Shown piece by piece: positions 28,694 through 38,375 of a DNA stretch of 64,000 bases; within the stretch, counting starts at the first letter, position 1; every line of letters starts with the position of its first letter. The notes beneath the pieces are model-generated. The model was given only the letters and a program-made list of their open reading frames with translations. It was not told where the DNA came from and made no database searches. Made by a program: the position numbers and the translations under genes. Source of the DNA: Mesorhizobium prunaredense (GTDB lineage Bacteria; Pseudomonadota; Alphaproteobacteria; Rhizobiales; Rhizobiaceae). The stretch lies in assembly GCF_900156895.1 (NCBI RefSeq), contig NZ_FTPD01000006.1:124001-188000 (forward strand), written 5' to 3'.

Positions 28694-28707
28694 GAACCGG
28701 TCGGTTC
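28694..28707. promoter_or_regulatory. TetR-type operator, copy 2
   Basis: GAACCG-GT-CGGTTC has the same half-sites as copy 1 and extends to CGAACCG/CGGTTCG. It ends 24 bp before the tetR start, so it would block the regulator's own promoter, while copy 1 would block the pump promoter. Confidence 0.78.
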
Positions 28708-28731
28708 GAATATTTTTCGAGGTGTGACATT

Positions 28732-29451
28732 ATGACCGAAGCCGACAAGGACCAGTGCGATCTGCTGGATGGCCTGCGTCGCGGCCGCCCGGCGGCGGGA
28801 CAGGACCCGGTCAAGCGCAGCCAGATCATCGAGGGTGCGCGTCGTGTCTTCATCGAAAAGGGCTTCGAAGCGGCGTCGATGAACGACATCACCCGCGAGG
28901 CTGGCGTTTCCAAGGGCACGATCTATGTCTACTTCGCCAACAAGGAAGAGCTTTTCGAAGCGCTGATCGAGGAAGAACGCGGCACGATCTTCAAGAACAT
29001 GTACGATATGCTCGACCGCGCCGACGACCTTCGCGAGACGCTGGTGAAGTTCGGCAAGGTCCTGGCCCTCAAGATCACTTCGGCCAAGGTCGTCCAGGCG
29101 CAGCGCACCGTAATCGGCGCGTCCGACAGGATGCCAGAACTTGGCGCGCGTTTTTATGAACGCGGCCCGAAACGCGGCCACGACAAGGTCGTTGCTTTTC
29201 TCAATGCCGCCATCGAGCGCGGCCTGCTCAAGATCGACGATGTCGATCTTGCCGCCTATCAGTTCACCGAACTGTGCCTGGCGGGCCTTTTCCGTCAGTG
29301 CATATTCGCCTACCGCACCAAAGCGCCAAGCCAGGCTGAAATCGACCACATCGTCAGGTCGGGCGTCGGCATGTTCCTGAAGGCTTACGGCACCGAAAGG
29401 CTTGCTACGGAAGAAAGCACCCAGACGATTGCGCTGGAGGCGAAATCTTAG
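28732..29451 (+). CDS. TetR/AcrR-family repressor of the adjacent pump
   Basis: The 239-aa protein has the TetR HTH at about residues 27-75 ([20 protein letters not shown], then [19 protein letters not shown], then [10 protein letters not shown]). The C-terminal domain is helical, as for drug-binding repressors. Divergence from the emrAB-type genes and the two perfect operators between them make self- and pump-repression likely. The ligand is unknown. Confidence 0.94.
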   Translation: MTEADKDQCDLLDGLRRGRPAAGQDPVKRSQIIEGARRVFIEKGFEAASMNDITREAGVSKGTIYVYFANKEELFEALIEEERGTIFKNMYDMLDRADDLRETLVKFGKVLALKITSAKVVQAQRTVIGASDRMPELGARFYERGPKRGHDKVVAFLNAAIERGLLKIDDVDLAAYQFTELCLAGLFRQCIFAYRTKAPSQAEIDHIVRSGVGMFLKAYGTERLATEESTQTIALEAKS

Positions 29452-30107
29452 CCGCCATTGGCCGCCAGCACGATCGCCGCGCGCAATTCCTCGAGGCCCT
29501 CGTTCCTTTCCGAGGACGTGGCGAGAACGAACGGAAACGCGGCCGGCCGCTTCTTGATCTTCTGCAGTGTCTCTTCGATCAATCGCGGCACGCCGGCCGC
29601 CTTGATCTTGTCGGTCTTGGTCAGCACGATCTGGTAGGACACCGCCGCCTTGTCGAGCAGCGACAGCACTTCGTCGTCCTTGGCCTTGATGCCGTGGCGG
29701 GCGTCGATCAGCACGTAGACGCGCTTCAGCGTGACGCGGCCCTTGAGATAGTCGAAGACGAGTTTCGTCCAGTCGTCGACCTTTTCCTTGGGCGCGGTGG
29801 CGTAGCCGTAGCCCGGCATGTCGACCAGCGCCATCGGCGGCAGGTCGGCGCCTTCGCCGGAAAACCCGCCCGGAACGAAATAGTTGAGTTCCTGCGTCCG
29901 CCCCGGCGTATTGGACGTGCGCGCCAGTCCCTTCTGATTGACCAGCGCGTTGATCAGCGACGATTTGCCGACATTCGAGCGGCCGGCAAAGGCGATCTCC
30001 GGAGGTCCTTCCGGCGGCAGGAACTTCATCGCCGGCACGCCGCGGATGAAGATCCACGGCCGCGTGAACAGCTCGATGCCGATCACGGATTTGTTCAACG
30101 CGTTCAA
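29448..30107 (-). CDS. engB: ribosome biogenesis GTPase EngB/YsxC
   Basis: The GTPase of about 219 aa has G1 [16 protein letters not shown]3 DMPGYGYA and G4 TKTDK. It helps assemble the 50S subunit. The best start is TTG 30107 ([14 protein letters not shown]), with GGAGG 7 nt upstream and a 4-bp overlap with the preceding acetyltransferase stop; the longer frame to 30191 lies inside that gene. The stop overlaps the convergent tetR stop. Confidence 0.94.
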   Translation of the reverse strand: MNALNKSVIGIELFTRPWIFIRGVPAMKFLPPEGPPEIAFAGRSNVGKSSLINALVNQKGLARTSNTPGRTQELNYFVPGGFSGEGADLPPMALVDMPGYGYATAPKEKVDDWTKLVFDYLKGRVTLKRVYVLIDARHGIKAKDDEVLSLLDKAAVSYQIVLTKTDKIKAAGVPRLIEETLQKIKKRPAAFPFVLATSSERNEGLEELRAAIVLAANGG

Positions 30108-30742
30108 ACCGCTGCCTCCAGAACAGAAATATCGGCGCCACGAATGGCATTGAGGTTGCGGCTGATCTTTTCCACCGGCCAATCCCACCACGCCGCCGCC
30201 ACAAGCCGCCGGATGGTCCTGTCGTCGAAACGCATCTTTAGCACCTTGGCCGCATTGCCGGCGACGATCGCATAGGGCGGCACGTCATGCGTCACCACCG
30301 ACTTTGCCGCAACGATAGCGCCATGGCCGATCGCCACGCCGGGCAGGATCGCCGCTTCCATGCCGATCCATACATCATTGCCGATCACTGTGTCGCCGCG
30401 CAATTCCTTCGACCAGGTCGCCGGATCGAAACCCTCTTCCCAGCCATGACCGAAGATGTTGAACGGATAGGTCGAAAAGCCGGACATGGCATGATTGGCG
30501 CCGTTCATGATGAAGCGCGCGCCCTCGGCGATAGCGCAGAACTTGCCGATGATCAGCCGGTCGCCGATGAATGGGTAGTGATGCAGCACGCATCGCTCGG
30601 CGAATTTGTCCGGCCCATTCGGATCGTCATAATAGGTGAAGTCGCCGATCTCGATGTTCGGCGCCGTGACCAGCCCCTTCAGGAAGCCGACGCGGGCATG
30701 CATCGGGATCGGGTGCTTGATGTTGGGGTTGGGTCCGGTCAT
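30104..30742 (-). CDS. CatB/Vat-type xenobiotic O-acetyltransferase
   Basis: The 212-aa left-handed beta-helix protein has [40 protein letters not shown] and [22 protein letters not shown]. These match the CatB/Vat acetyltransferases that inactivate chloramphenicol or streptogramins. Chromosomal copies are not proof of resistance. ATG 30742 has GGAG 8 nt upstream. It is coupled to engB by overlap, an arrangement I recall from other rhizobia. Confidence 0.9.
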   Translation of the reverse strand: MTGPNPNIKHPIPMHARVGFLKGLVTAPNIEIGDFTYYDDPNGPDKFAERCVLHHYPFIGDRLIIGKFCAIAEGARFIMNGANHAMSGFSTYPFNIFGHGWEEGFDPATWSKELRGDTVIGNDVWIGMEAAILPGVAIGHGAIVAAKSVVTHDVPPYAIVAGNAAKVLKMRFDDRTIRRLVAAAWWDWPVEKISRNLNAIRGADISVLEAAV

Positions 30743-30935
30743 GGTCTGGCTCCATCGACGAAATAACAGGTCAAAATAGCGCGATCCGCCGGGCAGCACC
30801 GACGGCGTGCGCAGCGGATCATCCTTACCTGTTCTGTTCATCGACGGGAGCGCTCCTGAAACGACAGCGCAGCTTATAGGTCGCGGCGGCGTCTACCGCC
30901 GCGCTTTCCTGGATTCGGCTGGAAGGTAGCGCCTT

Positions 30936-32759
30936 CTATTCCGCCGGCGACGGTTTCTTCCGGAACAGCGCGACCAGATTGTCCCACAATTCGATCTTGG
31001 CGCCCTGCCGCTTCATGATCACGCCTTGCTGGATGATCGAAAGCAGATTGTTCCAGGCCCAGTAGATGACGAGGCCGGCCGGAAAACCCGCCATCATGAA
31101 CGTGAAGACCACCGGCATCCAGGTGAAGATCATGGCCTGCGTCGGGTCCGGCGGCGTCGGGTTCATGCGCATCTGCAGGAACATGGTCAGGCCCATGATC
31201 AGCGGCCAGACGCCGATCATCAACATGTCCGGCAGAGCGATCGGAATGAGGCCGAACAGGTTGAAGATCGAGGTCGGATCGGGGGCCGCCAGATCCTGGA
31301 TCCAGCCGAAGAACGGTGCGTGGCGCATCTCGATGGTGATGTAGAGCACCTTGTAGAGCGCAAAGAAGACCGGGATCTGCAGCGCCACCGGCCAGCAGCC
31401 GGCGAGCGGATTGATCTTCTCGGTCTTGTAGAGCTCCATCATCGCCTGTTGCTGCTTCATCTTGTCGTCCGCGTATTTCTCGCGGATCTCGAGCATCTTG
31501 GGCTGCACCTTCTTCATGTTCGCCATCGACGCGTAGGACTTGTTGGCGAGCGGATAGAAGGCGGCCTTGACGACGACGGTGGTGGCCAGGATGGCCAAGC
31601 CGAAATTGCCGAAGAATTTGTACATCGTGTCGATCAGATAGAACATCGGCTTGGTGATCCAGATGAACCATCCCCAGTCGATCAAACGGTCGAACAGCCT
31701 GATATTGCGGTCTTCGGCATAGGCGTTGACCTTGGCGACTTCCTTGGCGCCGGCGAAGATTTCGCTCTCGACTGTCGCCGACTGGCCGGCATCGACGGTG
31801 ATCGGGTCGGTGAGGAAGTCGGCCTGGTAGCGCGGGCGGCCGTCCTCGAAATAGGCGTAACGCGGCTGGAACGGCTGCTTCTCGGTCGGCACCAGCGTCA
31901 CCGCCCAGTATTTGTCGGTGATGCCCAGCCAGCCATCGGTCGACTTGCCCGGCGTAAACTGCTTGTCCTCCTCGACGGCCGCGTATTTGTGTTCCTGCAA
32001 ACCTTCGGTGCCGGTGACGCCGATCAGCCCCTCATGCAGCACATAGATGCTGGCAACGGCAGGCTTGTCGAAACGCGTGACGCGGCCGTAATTCGACAGG
32101 GTGACAGCAGCTGAACCCGAATTCTCCACCGTGTCCGAGACCGTGAACATGTAGTCGCCGTCGACGGAGAAGGTGCGCTTGAAGGTCAGGCCCTTGTCGT
32201 TGGTGAAGCTCAGCGTGACCGGGGTCGCCGGCGTCAGCGTCGCATTGCCGTCGACGGTCCACACTGTTTCCGGGCCCGGCACCGTGCCGGTCTTGTCGCT
32301 GCCGACAAAGCCGATCTCGGCATAGTAGCCAGTGGGCAGCGCCGCCGGGTTGAGCAACTCGATCTCGGGCGAGTTCTTGTCGACCGTCAGCCTGTAGTGC
32401 TTGAGCTTGAGGTCGTCGAGACGGGCGCCGGTGAGATTGATCGAGCCCTCCAGGCTCGGCGTGTCGATCCTGACGCGCTTCGTCGACGCCAGCGCCTGCT
32501 CGCGGCTGGCCAGCGTCGTGCCGTCGGTTCCCGGTGCGTTGGGTGCATTGGGAATGGCGCCTTGCTGCGGCACCGGCGTTTCGCTGCCGCCGGGACTGGC
32601 GGCTTCGGTCGCCTTCTTCTGCTCCGCGATCCGCTGCTCTTCGATACGGGCCGCCTCGCGTTGCGCCTCGCTGTGCGGCAGCACGTAAAAATACTGCCAA
32701 AGCGACAGGATCAACACCGACAGCGCGATGGTGATGAAGAAGTTCCGGTTGTTTTCCAT
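30936..32759 (-). CDS. yidC: membrane protein insertase YidC
   Basis: The 607-aa protein has an N-terminal TM helix (FFITIALSVLILSLWQYFYV), a large periplasmic beta-sandwich, and the five-TM insertase core from about residue 370. KPMFYLIDTMYKFFGNFG and NPLAGCWPVALQIPVFFALY are core motifs. It inserts and folds inner-membrane proteins with or without Sec. It lies 13 nt after rnpA in the conserved rpmH-rnpA-yidC order; no yidD is present between them. Confidence 0.97.
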   Translation of the reverse strand: MENNRNFFITIALSVLILSLWQYFYVLPHSEAQREAARIEEQRIAEQKKATEAASPGGSETPVPQQGAIPNAPNAPGTDGTTLASREQALASTKRVRIDTPSLEGSINLTGARLDDLKLKHYRLTVDKNSPEIELLNPAALPTGYYAEIGFVGSDKTGTVPGPETVWTVDGNATLTPATPVTLSFTNDKGLTFKRTFSVDGDYMFTVSDTVENSGSAAVTLSNYGRVTRFDKPAVASIYVLHEGLIGVTGTEGLQEHKYAAVEEDKQFTPGKSTDGWLGITDKYWAVTLVPTEKQPFQPRYAYFEDGRPRYQADFLTDPITVDAGQSATVESEIFAGAKEVAKVNAYAEDRNIRLFDRLIDWGWFIWITKPMFYLIDTMYKFFGNFGLAILATTVVVKAAFYPLANKSYASMANMKKVQPKMLEIREKYADDKMKQQQAMMELYKTEKINPLAGCWPVALQIPVFFALYKVLYITIEMRHAPFFGWIQDLAAPDPTSIFNLFGLIPIALPDMLMIGVWPLIMGLTMFLQMRMNPTPPDPTQAMIFTWMPVVFTFMMAGFPAGLVIYWAWNNLLSIIQQGVIMKRQGAKIELWDNLVALFRKKPSPAE

Positions 32760-32772
32760 CGAAAGCCTTGGC

Positions 32773-33126
32773 CTATCGTGTTCCGCGCAGTCGGCGTGAG
32801 AGTTCGGCCTTCAACTGACCGAACGGAATGGCAAGCACATCTTCGCGCCCGACGATGACATAATCATTGCCTGGCTTCATGTCACCCGCGGCATGCGTGC
32901 GCACGGCTTCTCTCAGCCGCCGCCGGATGCGGTTGCGGACGACTGCGTTGCCGACCTTCTTGGTGACCGTGTAGCCGACACGAGGCGCCTCTGCGTCGCT
33001 GCGGTCGAGAACCTCGACGAGAAAAAGCCGCCCGCGACGCTTTTCGCCACGCCGGACGGCCAGGAATTCCGCGCGCTTCAGAAGCCGCTTGGGATGTGCT
33101 CCCACTGGCTTGCCGGTTGCGGGCAA
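32773..33126 (-). CDS. rnpA: ribonuclease P protein component
   Basis: The protein of about 117 aa has [20 protein letters not shown] and the RNR motif [19 protein letters not shown]. It assists the RNase P RNA in trimming tRNA 5' ends. The start is uncertain: TTG 33126 lies just after the rpmH stop and is my choice, and a GTG nine codons on is possible. The frame to 33222 overlaps rpmH and is unlikely. Confidence 0.93.
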   Translation of the reverse strand: MPATGKPVGAHPKRLLKRAEFLAVRRGEKRRGRLFLVEVLDRSDAEAPRVGYTVTKKVGNAVVRNRIRRRLREAVRTHAAGDMKPGNDYVIVGREDVLAIPFGQLKAELSRRLRGTR

Positions 33127-33142
33127 CGATCTCGTCTTCCGT

Positions 33143-33277
33143 TCAGGCGCTGAGCCGCTTGCGGCCGCGGTTGCGGCGGGCTGCGACGACGCCACGACCA
33201 CCCTTGGTGGCCATGCGGGCACGAAAACCGTGCCGGCGTTTGCGGACGAGTTTGGACGGTTGGTAGGTACGCTTCAT
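33143..33277 (-). CDS. rpmH: 50S ribosomal protein L34
   Basis: The 44-aa protein reads [18 protein letters not shown] and then [18 protein letters not shown] at the end, which is unmistakable L34. It is the first gene of the rpmH-rnpA-yidC run. The 315 bp to the divergent histidine kinase must hold its promoter; I could not pick a clear -35/-10 pair. Confidence 0.97.
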   Translation of the reverse strand: MKRTYQPSKLVRKRRHGFRARMATKGGRGVVAARRNRGRKRLSA

Positions 33278-33592
33278 TTGTTTTAATACCGCGGGGTGCG
33301 GCCCTTCTTGATTCTGTCACTCTGTAACAGGAGCTTTGCCCGGCCGGCTTTGGCGCGATCGAAACCGCGCCGGGACGAATGGCCCGAGCGTGAGCGGGCT
33401 TATAGAAAGAAGGGTTTTGGAAGTCAATCCGGCCCGACATCCGGCCTCGACATTCCGGCGCCTCGGGCCAACGGCTGGCGTGATGGCCGAGGTCTGGGCG
33501 GTCTTATCGCGTATTGGGACGAAGGATGAAATTGGCAAAAAAGCCGCAATGGCCTAATCTTGGCCGATCAAGTGATCGTGAAGAAAAGCAGC
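33278..33592. other. divergent intergenic region rpmH / histidine kinase
   Basis: This stretch of about 315 bp contains the promoters of rpmH and of the kinase. Small frames inside it (for example 33296-33529) lack any motif or ribosome site. I see no RNA gene. Confidence 0.5.
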
Positions 33593-35080
33593 ATGAGTGA
33601 AATCCCCTCCGCGGACGAAAGCACCGATCGGGCGACCGCAGCCGCCCGCAGGGTGCCGTTGTCGCGTGGATTGTCGACAAAGCTCCTGCTGCTCACCATC
33701 GTCTTCGTGCTCCTGGCCGAGGTCCTCATCTTTCTGCCCTGGATCGCCAGCTACCGGCTGAGCTGGCTGAAAGAGAGGCTGAGCACCGCCGCGGCCGTCT
33801 CGATCGTGCTGGTGCAGGGAGAGCCCGCCTCGCTGTCGCGCGCCGCCCAGAACGACGTGCTGATGGCGATCGGCGCCAAGGCGATCGCCGTGCGCGACGG
33901 CGGTGTCTCGCGGCTTCTGGTGGTGGCTGAGATGCCGCCGCACGTCGATGAACATATCGACATTGCCAATGTCGGCCTGATCGAGGGCATGACCGGCGCC
34001 CTGGACACGCTGTCGTTCGGCGGCGAGCGGATGCTGCGGGTTTTCGGGCCGGTCGGCGACAGCGACAAGGAATTCGAGCTGATCATGCCCGACTACAGCC
34101 TGCGCAATGCCATGCTCATCTATTCGCGCAACGTCGCCTTCGTCTCGCTGCTGATCTCGCTGTTCACCGCCATGCTGGTCTATGCCGCCATAGACCTGAT
34201 CATGATCGGCCCGATCCGGACGATGACGCGCTCGATGCTGGCCTTCTCCGAGGCTCCCGACGACCCCGGGCGGATCATCCGCCCTGCTGCCCGCGCCGAC
34301 GAAATCGGCGTTGCGGAGCGCGAGCTCTCGCAGATGCAGGAGCGGCTGCAAAAGATGCTCTCCGAGCAGAAGCATCTCGCCGACCTTGGCCTTGCCGTGT
34401 CGAAGATCAACCATGACATGCGCAATATCCTGGCGTCGGCGCAGCTGATGTCGGACCGTCTGCGCCAGGTCAAGGACCCGACCGTTCAGGCCTTCGCGCC
34501 AAAACTGCTGCGCGCGCTCGATCGTGCCGTGTCCTATTCGGAAGGTGTGCTCGCCTATGGCCGCACCCAGGAGCCGCCGCCCTCGCGCCGCAGGCTCAGG
34601 CTGCGCCAGCTGGTGGACGACGTCCACGGCCTGCTCGACACCGAAGGCGGCATAGAATTCGTCAATGCCGTCGATCTGGCTTTCGAGGTCGATGCCGATT
34701 CCGATCAGCTTTTTCGCGTGCTCACCAATCTTTGCCGCAACGCCGTCCAGGCGATGGCGGCAGACGCGGAAAGCGCGGTGGTGCGCCGGCTGGAGGTGTC
34801 GGCCGAGCGCGTCGGCAGCGTCAGCCGCATCACCGTCACCGACACCGGCCCCGGCCTGCCGCCGAAGGCGCGCGAGAACCTGTTCGCGGCGTTCCGCGGC
34901 TCGGCCCGCAGCGGTGGCACCGGCCTCGGCCTGGCCATCGCCTATGAACTGATCCGCGCCCATGGCGGCACGGTGGAGCTCGTCGAAAGCAGAGGCGGCC
35001 GCACCACATTCGCGGTCAGCATTCCCGACCAGCCGGTCCGGCTCGACCAGGCCCGCAACGGCCTGCGACGTCCCGCCTGA
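33593..35080 (+). CDS. sensor histidine kinase with two TM helices
   Basis: The 495-aa protein has TM1 (about 28-52), a periplasmic domain of about 130 residues, TM2 (about 176-200), a HAMP-like linker, and a kinase core. The H-box is KINHDMRNILASAQLM, the N-box is NLCRNAVQAM, and G-boxes are DTGPGLPP and GGTGLGLAIAYELI. All key residues are present. I chose ATG 33593 (MSEIPSADES); TTG 33560 is an upstream alternative. No response regulator is adjacent, so it is an orphan kinase in this window. Confidence 0.92.
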   Translation: MSEIPSADESTDRATAAARRVPLSRGLSTKLLLLTIVFVLLAEVLIFLPWIASYRLSWLKERLSTAAAVSIVLVQGEPASLSRAAQNDVLMAIGAKAIAVRDGGVSRLLVVAEMPPHVDEHIDIANVGLIEGMTGALDTLSFGGERMLRVFGPVGDSDKEFELIMPDYSLRNAMLIYSRNVAFVSLLISLFTAMLVYAAIDLIMIGPIRTMTRSMLAFSEAPDDPGRIIRPAARADEIGVAERELSQMQERLQKMLSEQKHLADLGLAVSKINHDMRNILASAQLMSDRLRQVKDPTVQAFAPKLLRALDRAVSYSEGVLAYGRTQEPPPSRRRLRLRQLVDDVHGLLDTEGGIEFVNAVDLAFEVDADSDQLFRVLTNLCRNAVQAMAADAESAVVRRLEVSAERVGSVSRITVTDTGPGLPPKARENLFAAFRGSARSGGTGLGLAIAYELIRAHGGTVELVESRGGRTTFAVSIPDQPVRLDQARNGLRRPA

Positions 35081-35106
35081 TCCTCGCCGGCCCGATCCTC
35101 GCCCGG

Positions 35107-35162
35107 TCTGATCCTCTCTCCCTCTGATCCTCTCCCCTCTGATCCACTCCCCTCTGATCCTC
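35107..35162 (+). repeat. 15-16-bp tandem repeat (TCTGATCCTCTCCCC)
   Basis: Four units start at 35107, 35123, 35138 and 35153: TCTGATCCTCTCTCCC, TCTGATCCTCTCCCC, TCTGATCCACTCCCC, TCTGATCCTCAC. They begin 26 bp after the kinase stop. Looser GATCCTCGCC copies lie just before. Confidence 0.75.
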
Positions 35163-35293
35163 ACAAAGGCACGAACAACAAAACTTTTGCCGGATCGGCT
35201 TGCTTTTCGGAAATGCAGTCGCTAGGGAACACCTCACATCGCGGCCGGTCGTCAAGGATCGGAACGCGGGGCCATGCAAGCATGGCCTGTTGC

Positions 35294-35370
35294 GCGCCCG
35301 TAGCTCAGCTGGATAGAGCACCAGACTACGAATCTGGGGGTCAGGAGTTCGAATCTCTTCGGGCGCGCCA
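35294..35370 (+). tRNA. tRNA-Arg (anticodon ACG)
   Basis: The 77-nt gene folds as a full cloverleaf. The acceptor is GCGCCCG/CGGGCGC with discriminator G and an encoded CCA. The D arm is GCTC...GAGC. The anticodon stem is CCAGA/TCTGG with loop CTACGAA, so the anticodon is ACG. The T arm contains GTTCGAATC. ACG (read as ICG) decodes CGU/CGC/CGA. tRNA genes are frequent integration targets, and accessory sequence follows directly. Confidence 0.97.
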
Positions 35371-35546
35371 ATCCCAGTTTATCATGCGATGATCGTTCCG
35401 GTCTTGGTCACGGATTGGTCATTTCACGCTGCTTGAGGCGGGCGTGGTAGATTGGCCGGTAGATGGTATCGAACGCCGATAGCCTTGCACTTTGTTTGTG
35501 CTACATTTGTTCGCCCTCCAGAACCTATCCAAATCCCGTGAGCCTT

Positions 35547-35759
35547 ATGAGCGATTCAAAGCGAAGCTATTTCAATGACAGCCCGATCGAAGCGGCCGAC
35601 GACGACCGGTACGGCGTAACCGGCTTCGCCGAATCCATCGCTAAAAGCATCACGCGTATGCACAAGCCGGTAGGAGCGACCATTGCGCTCAACGGACCGT
35701 GGGGATCGGGCAAGAGTAGTGTCGTCTGTCCGGTGTCAAGTGAGCCCGGCCAAGCGTAG
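35547..35759 (+). pseudogene. truncated KAP-type P-loop NTPase (N-terminal fragment)
   Basis: The frame from ATG 35547 reads MSDSKRSYFNDSPIEAADDD, then GFAESIAKSITRM and ALNGPWGSGKSSVV. This is the start of a KAP-family NTPase with its Walker A (GPWGSGKSS). The family continues for several hundred residues; here it breaks about 5 codons after Walker A and ends in an unrelated tail (CPVSSEPGQA). An opposite-strand gene begins there, so the 3' part was lost to a deletion or insertion. KAP NTPases are often found in mobile and anti-phage loci. Confidence 0.75.
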
Positions 35760-37271
35760 TCCTTTTAGATACAAGCGGCGATGCTCCGAACGCACCATCG
35801 GATAGCACCTCTCAATCCAATCTGCAGAGAGAAGCGGCTGCAGGCGAATAGCTCGCTCCAGCGCATTGCCCGCAGTCACGTGATCGCCGGCGATGCCAGC
35901 GGCCGCGGCGAGGGTGCGCCACGCCGTGCCGAAATGCGGACGCAGCTTCACCGCGCGTGTTTCGAGTTCGACCGACTTGAGGAAGTCGCCGGAAACGAAG
36001 TGACACATGCCTCTGATCGACAAATTGGCCGCCTGCGTGAAGTCGCGTGGGCTTAGTCGCTCGGCAATGGCCAGGTGGTGGAATCCATCCTTCGGAAAGC
36101 CGCCATAGCCATAGGTGGAGCCCAGTATCATATGAGCGATGGCCAAGCTTGGATTTATGCTTATGGCTTCACTCAACGCACCGACTGCTTCGTCGAAGCG
36201 CCGCGAGACCATGTAGCAGAATCCAGCCGCGAAATGTGTCCAGGGGTCTTCGGGGTCGTGCTGGATCGCCTGTTCGGCAAGCTCGTGGGCGGCAGCAAGC
36301 TCGATCCCGGAATCTGCAATGCCGAGCAGCCCTCGCGCAGCGCGCATACAGGCGAGCAGACAATTTGCGCGCGGATAGTTCGGGTCGAGCGCCGTCGCCT
36401 GGCGAAGCAGCGCCTCGGCAGCGTCGATGTCCGCCGCTGGCCACCAGGTCCAGACATGCGGCATAGCCCTCATGACAAATCCCCAGGCGTCCAGGTTTCC
36501 CGGCGGACTGGCGCGAAAGCGTTGATGTTCGGCTGCGAAGAGCTTGGGCTCGATCGCTCCGATGACGCTGTCGCAAATCCGATCCTGAACAGTCAGAAAG
36601 TCTGACCGCTCGACATCGTAGTGTTCGGACCAGACCTGATGCCCGCTCAGCGTGTCGCTCACCTCGGCGCCAATGCGCAGACGCTCGCCCGAGCGGCGAA
36701 CGCTTCCATTGAGGACATATCTCACGCCGAGTTCGCGCCCGATTTGCTTCACGTCGATTGTCTTGCCTCGATAGCCAAACGACGAGTTGCGCGCCGACAC
36801 GAAGAGCCACCGCAATCGCCCAAGACGCATAATCAGATCTTCCGCCAACCCGTCCGCGAAAAATTGCTGCTCGGCGTCTTCGCTGAGATTGGCAAATGGC
36901 AACACGCATATCGACGGGCCCGGTTCCCGGTTGGGCGCAATGTCGGTCGGACCAACTGTCTCGACAGGCCCCACAAAGCGATAGCCGAGGCGAGGAACCG
37001 TGGCTATCCAGTCGACACCGCCCGCAGTTGTCCCAAGTAGCCGCCTCAGGGAGGCCATCTGGACGGAGAGGTTGCTTTCTTCGACGGCCATGCCCGGCCA
37101 AGCAGCATCCATCAGTTCGGCTTTGCCGACCACTTCGCCGGCGCGTTCCAACAGCTTGGTGAGAAGAAGCAGGACGCGGTATCCAATCGGAACTGGTGCT
37201 CCATTCCGAAGAAAGGTTCCGGTGCTCGCATTGAGCACAAACTCTCCAAATTTGAATTGCGGCGTAACCAT
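35736..37271 (-). CDS. winged-helix (OmpR-type) regulator fused to a TolB_N/FlgO-like domain and TPRs
   Basis: The 511-aa protein has an N-terminal OmpR/CadC-type winged helix (about 1-105: FKFGEFVLNASTGTFLRNG, then LRRLLG and TVPRLGYRF). A TolB_N-like region follows (about 120-255: PSICVLPFANLSEDAEQQFF). TPR-type helices run from about 270 to the end (ATALDPNYPRANCLLA, AISINPSLAIAHMILG). There is no TM helix, so it is probably a cytosolic regulator. It is divergent from the methyltransferase and likely controls it. Two relatives with the same middle and C-terminus are in this window. Confidence 0.87.
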   Translation of the reverse strand: MVTPQFKFGEFVLNASTGTFLRNGAPVPIGYRVLLLLTKLLERAGEVVGKAELMDAAWPGMAVEESNLSVQMASLRRLLGTTAGGVDWIATVPRLGYRFVGPVETVGPTDIAPNREPGPSICVLPFANLSEDAEQQFFADGLAEDLIMRLGRLRWLFVSARNSSFGYRGKTIDVKQIGRELGVRYVLNGSVRRSGERLRIGAEVSDTLSGHQVWSEHYDVERSDFLTVQDRICDSVIGAIEPKLFAAEHQRFRASPPGNLDAWGFVMRAMPHVWTWWPAADIDAAEALLRQATALDPNYPRANCLLACMRAARGLLGIADSGIELAAAHELAEQAIQHDPEDPWTHFAAGFCYMVSRRFDEAVGALSEAISINPSLAIAHMILGSTYGYGGFPKDGFHHLAIAERLSPRDFTQAANLSIRGMCHFVSGDFLKSVELETRAVKLRPHFGTAWRTLAAAAGIAGDHVTAGNALERAIRLQPLLSADWIERCYPMVRSEHRRLYLKGLRLAGLT

Positions 37272-37379
37272 GTGTTGCTGGGCGGCTTCGGAGTTTTTCG
37301 GAACTTTTCAGGCCCTCTTCGAGACTTGCGCAGGGCTTCGGATTGATCATTGCCATATCTGAAAGCGCAAGGATCCGCC

Positions 37380-38150
37380 ATGTGCACGACCATCCATGAC
37401 TTACCGAACGGCGCCACTTACAGGGCTAAGACCTGCGATCTCGGGGGTGCACTTCGCGCGACCGATGAACAGGCAATGTTCAATGCGCAGCTCGCTACCT
37501 ACCGGAAGATTGTGGGAGCAAACCTGATGTTTCATCGTGAGGTGTACAGCCTTCTACAAAACCTCTTGCGCAAGGAGATGCCGCGGCCGTTCAGCTTCCT
37601 CGACATTGCCTGTGGCGATGCGAGCGCATCGGAAGCCGCGCTTCGGGATTGCTCGATCGAGCATTATCATGGGATCGACCTATCGGCAGCGTCACTGGAC
37701 ATCGCGAAAGAAGAGCTGAAGTCCTTGCCTTGTCCTGTCGAACTGCACTGCCGTGACTTCAGCGAGGCCATGGCATGCTGGACCGATCCGGTCGATATCG
37801 TATGGATAGGCATGTCGCTGCACCATTTGAAGTTGGACGGCAAGATATCGATGATGCGGCGCATACACCGCGTGATGAAGCCGGACGGACTGTTCCTTCT
37901 GTGGGAGCCCACATTGCTGGATCAGGAGGACCGGCTTGGCTGGCTAAGACGATTCTCCACCTTTCGAGCGGATTGGGCGGCGATCTCCGACGAGGAATTC
38001 GCCAGCATGCAACGCCATATGGAAATGGCAGACTTTCCTGAGAGCGCCGAAACTTGGGAGGCGATCGGCCGCGACGCGGGCTTTGCCCGTGCCGAACAAG
38101 TGTTCACAATGCCGAACCGTATCGGGCGGGTCTTTCAGTACAGGAACTAG
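37380..38150 (+). CDS. class I SAM-dependent methyltransferase
   Basis: The 256-aa protein has motif I FLDIACGDASASE, acidic motif II HYHGIDLSAASLD, and DIVWIGMSLHHLKLDGK with RVMKPDGLFLLWEP after it. ATG 37380 has AAGGA 6 nt upstream; the frame to 37350 is less likely. The substrate is unknown. It is divergent from a winged-helix/TPR regulator, with 108 bp between them. Confidence 0.88.
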   Translation: MCTTIHDLPNGATYRAKTCDLGGALRATDEQAMFNAQLATYRKIVGANLMFHREVYSLLQNLLRKEMPRPFSFLDIACGDASASEAALRDCSIEHYHGIDLSAASLDIAKEELKSLPCPVELHCRDFSEAMACWTDPVDIVWIGMSLHHLKLDGKISMMRRIHRVMKPDGLFLLWEPTLLDQEDRLGWLRRFSTFRADWAAISDEEFASMQRHMEMADFPESAETWEAIGRDAGFARAEQVFTMPNRIGRVFQYRN

Positions 38151-38318
38151 GGGTCGATGACCGGCCTGCTATGTCATCGATAGACGCCGGCATAACCGGT
38201 GGAATTGAGGCAGCGGCCTTCGGGCCGCGCCACGACTGGCCATGACCTTTGACCGTAGAGCCCAAGATTTCGGCGCTAGTCCGGTCGAACAATGGCGCAG
38301 CGTGCAAATTATAGAGCT

Positions 38319-38368
38319 CCTACAATGACATAGCGGTGCCCAGTTTTAACCTGAACGGTGCGCCAATT
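38319..38368 (-). repeat. 46-bp dispersed repeat, copy A
   Basis: On the + strand the core reads CAATGACATAGCGGTGCCC, then AGTTTTAACCTG and GGTGCGCCAATT. The minus strand can be read as NWRTVQVKTGHRYVIVGAL followed by a stop. It lies directly downstream of the ABM-like gene. Confidence 0.75.
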
Positions 38369-38375
38369 CTTCCGC

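Noticed and set aside
30104..30742. Naming the CatB-like gene as a chloramphenicol resistance gene
   Set aside because: Chromosomal members of this family are common and often do not confer resistance; sequence alone does not support the claim.
33554..35164. 536-codon frame antisense to the histidine kinase
   Set aside because: It is a GC-driven shadow; the opposite strand has all kinase motifs.
35294..35370. Integration site with a duplicated tRNA end
   Set aside because: I found no second copy of the tRNA-Arg 3' end in the window and no integrase gene, so I did not call att sites.
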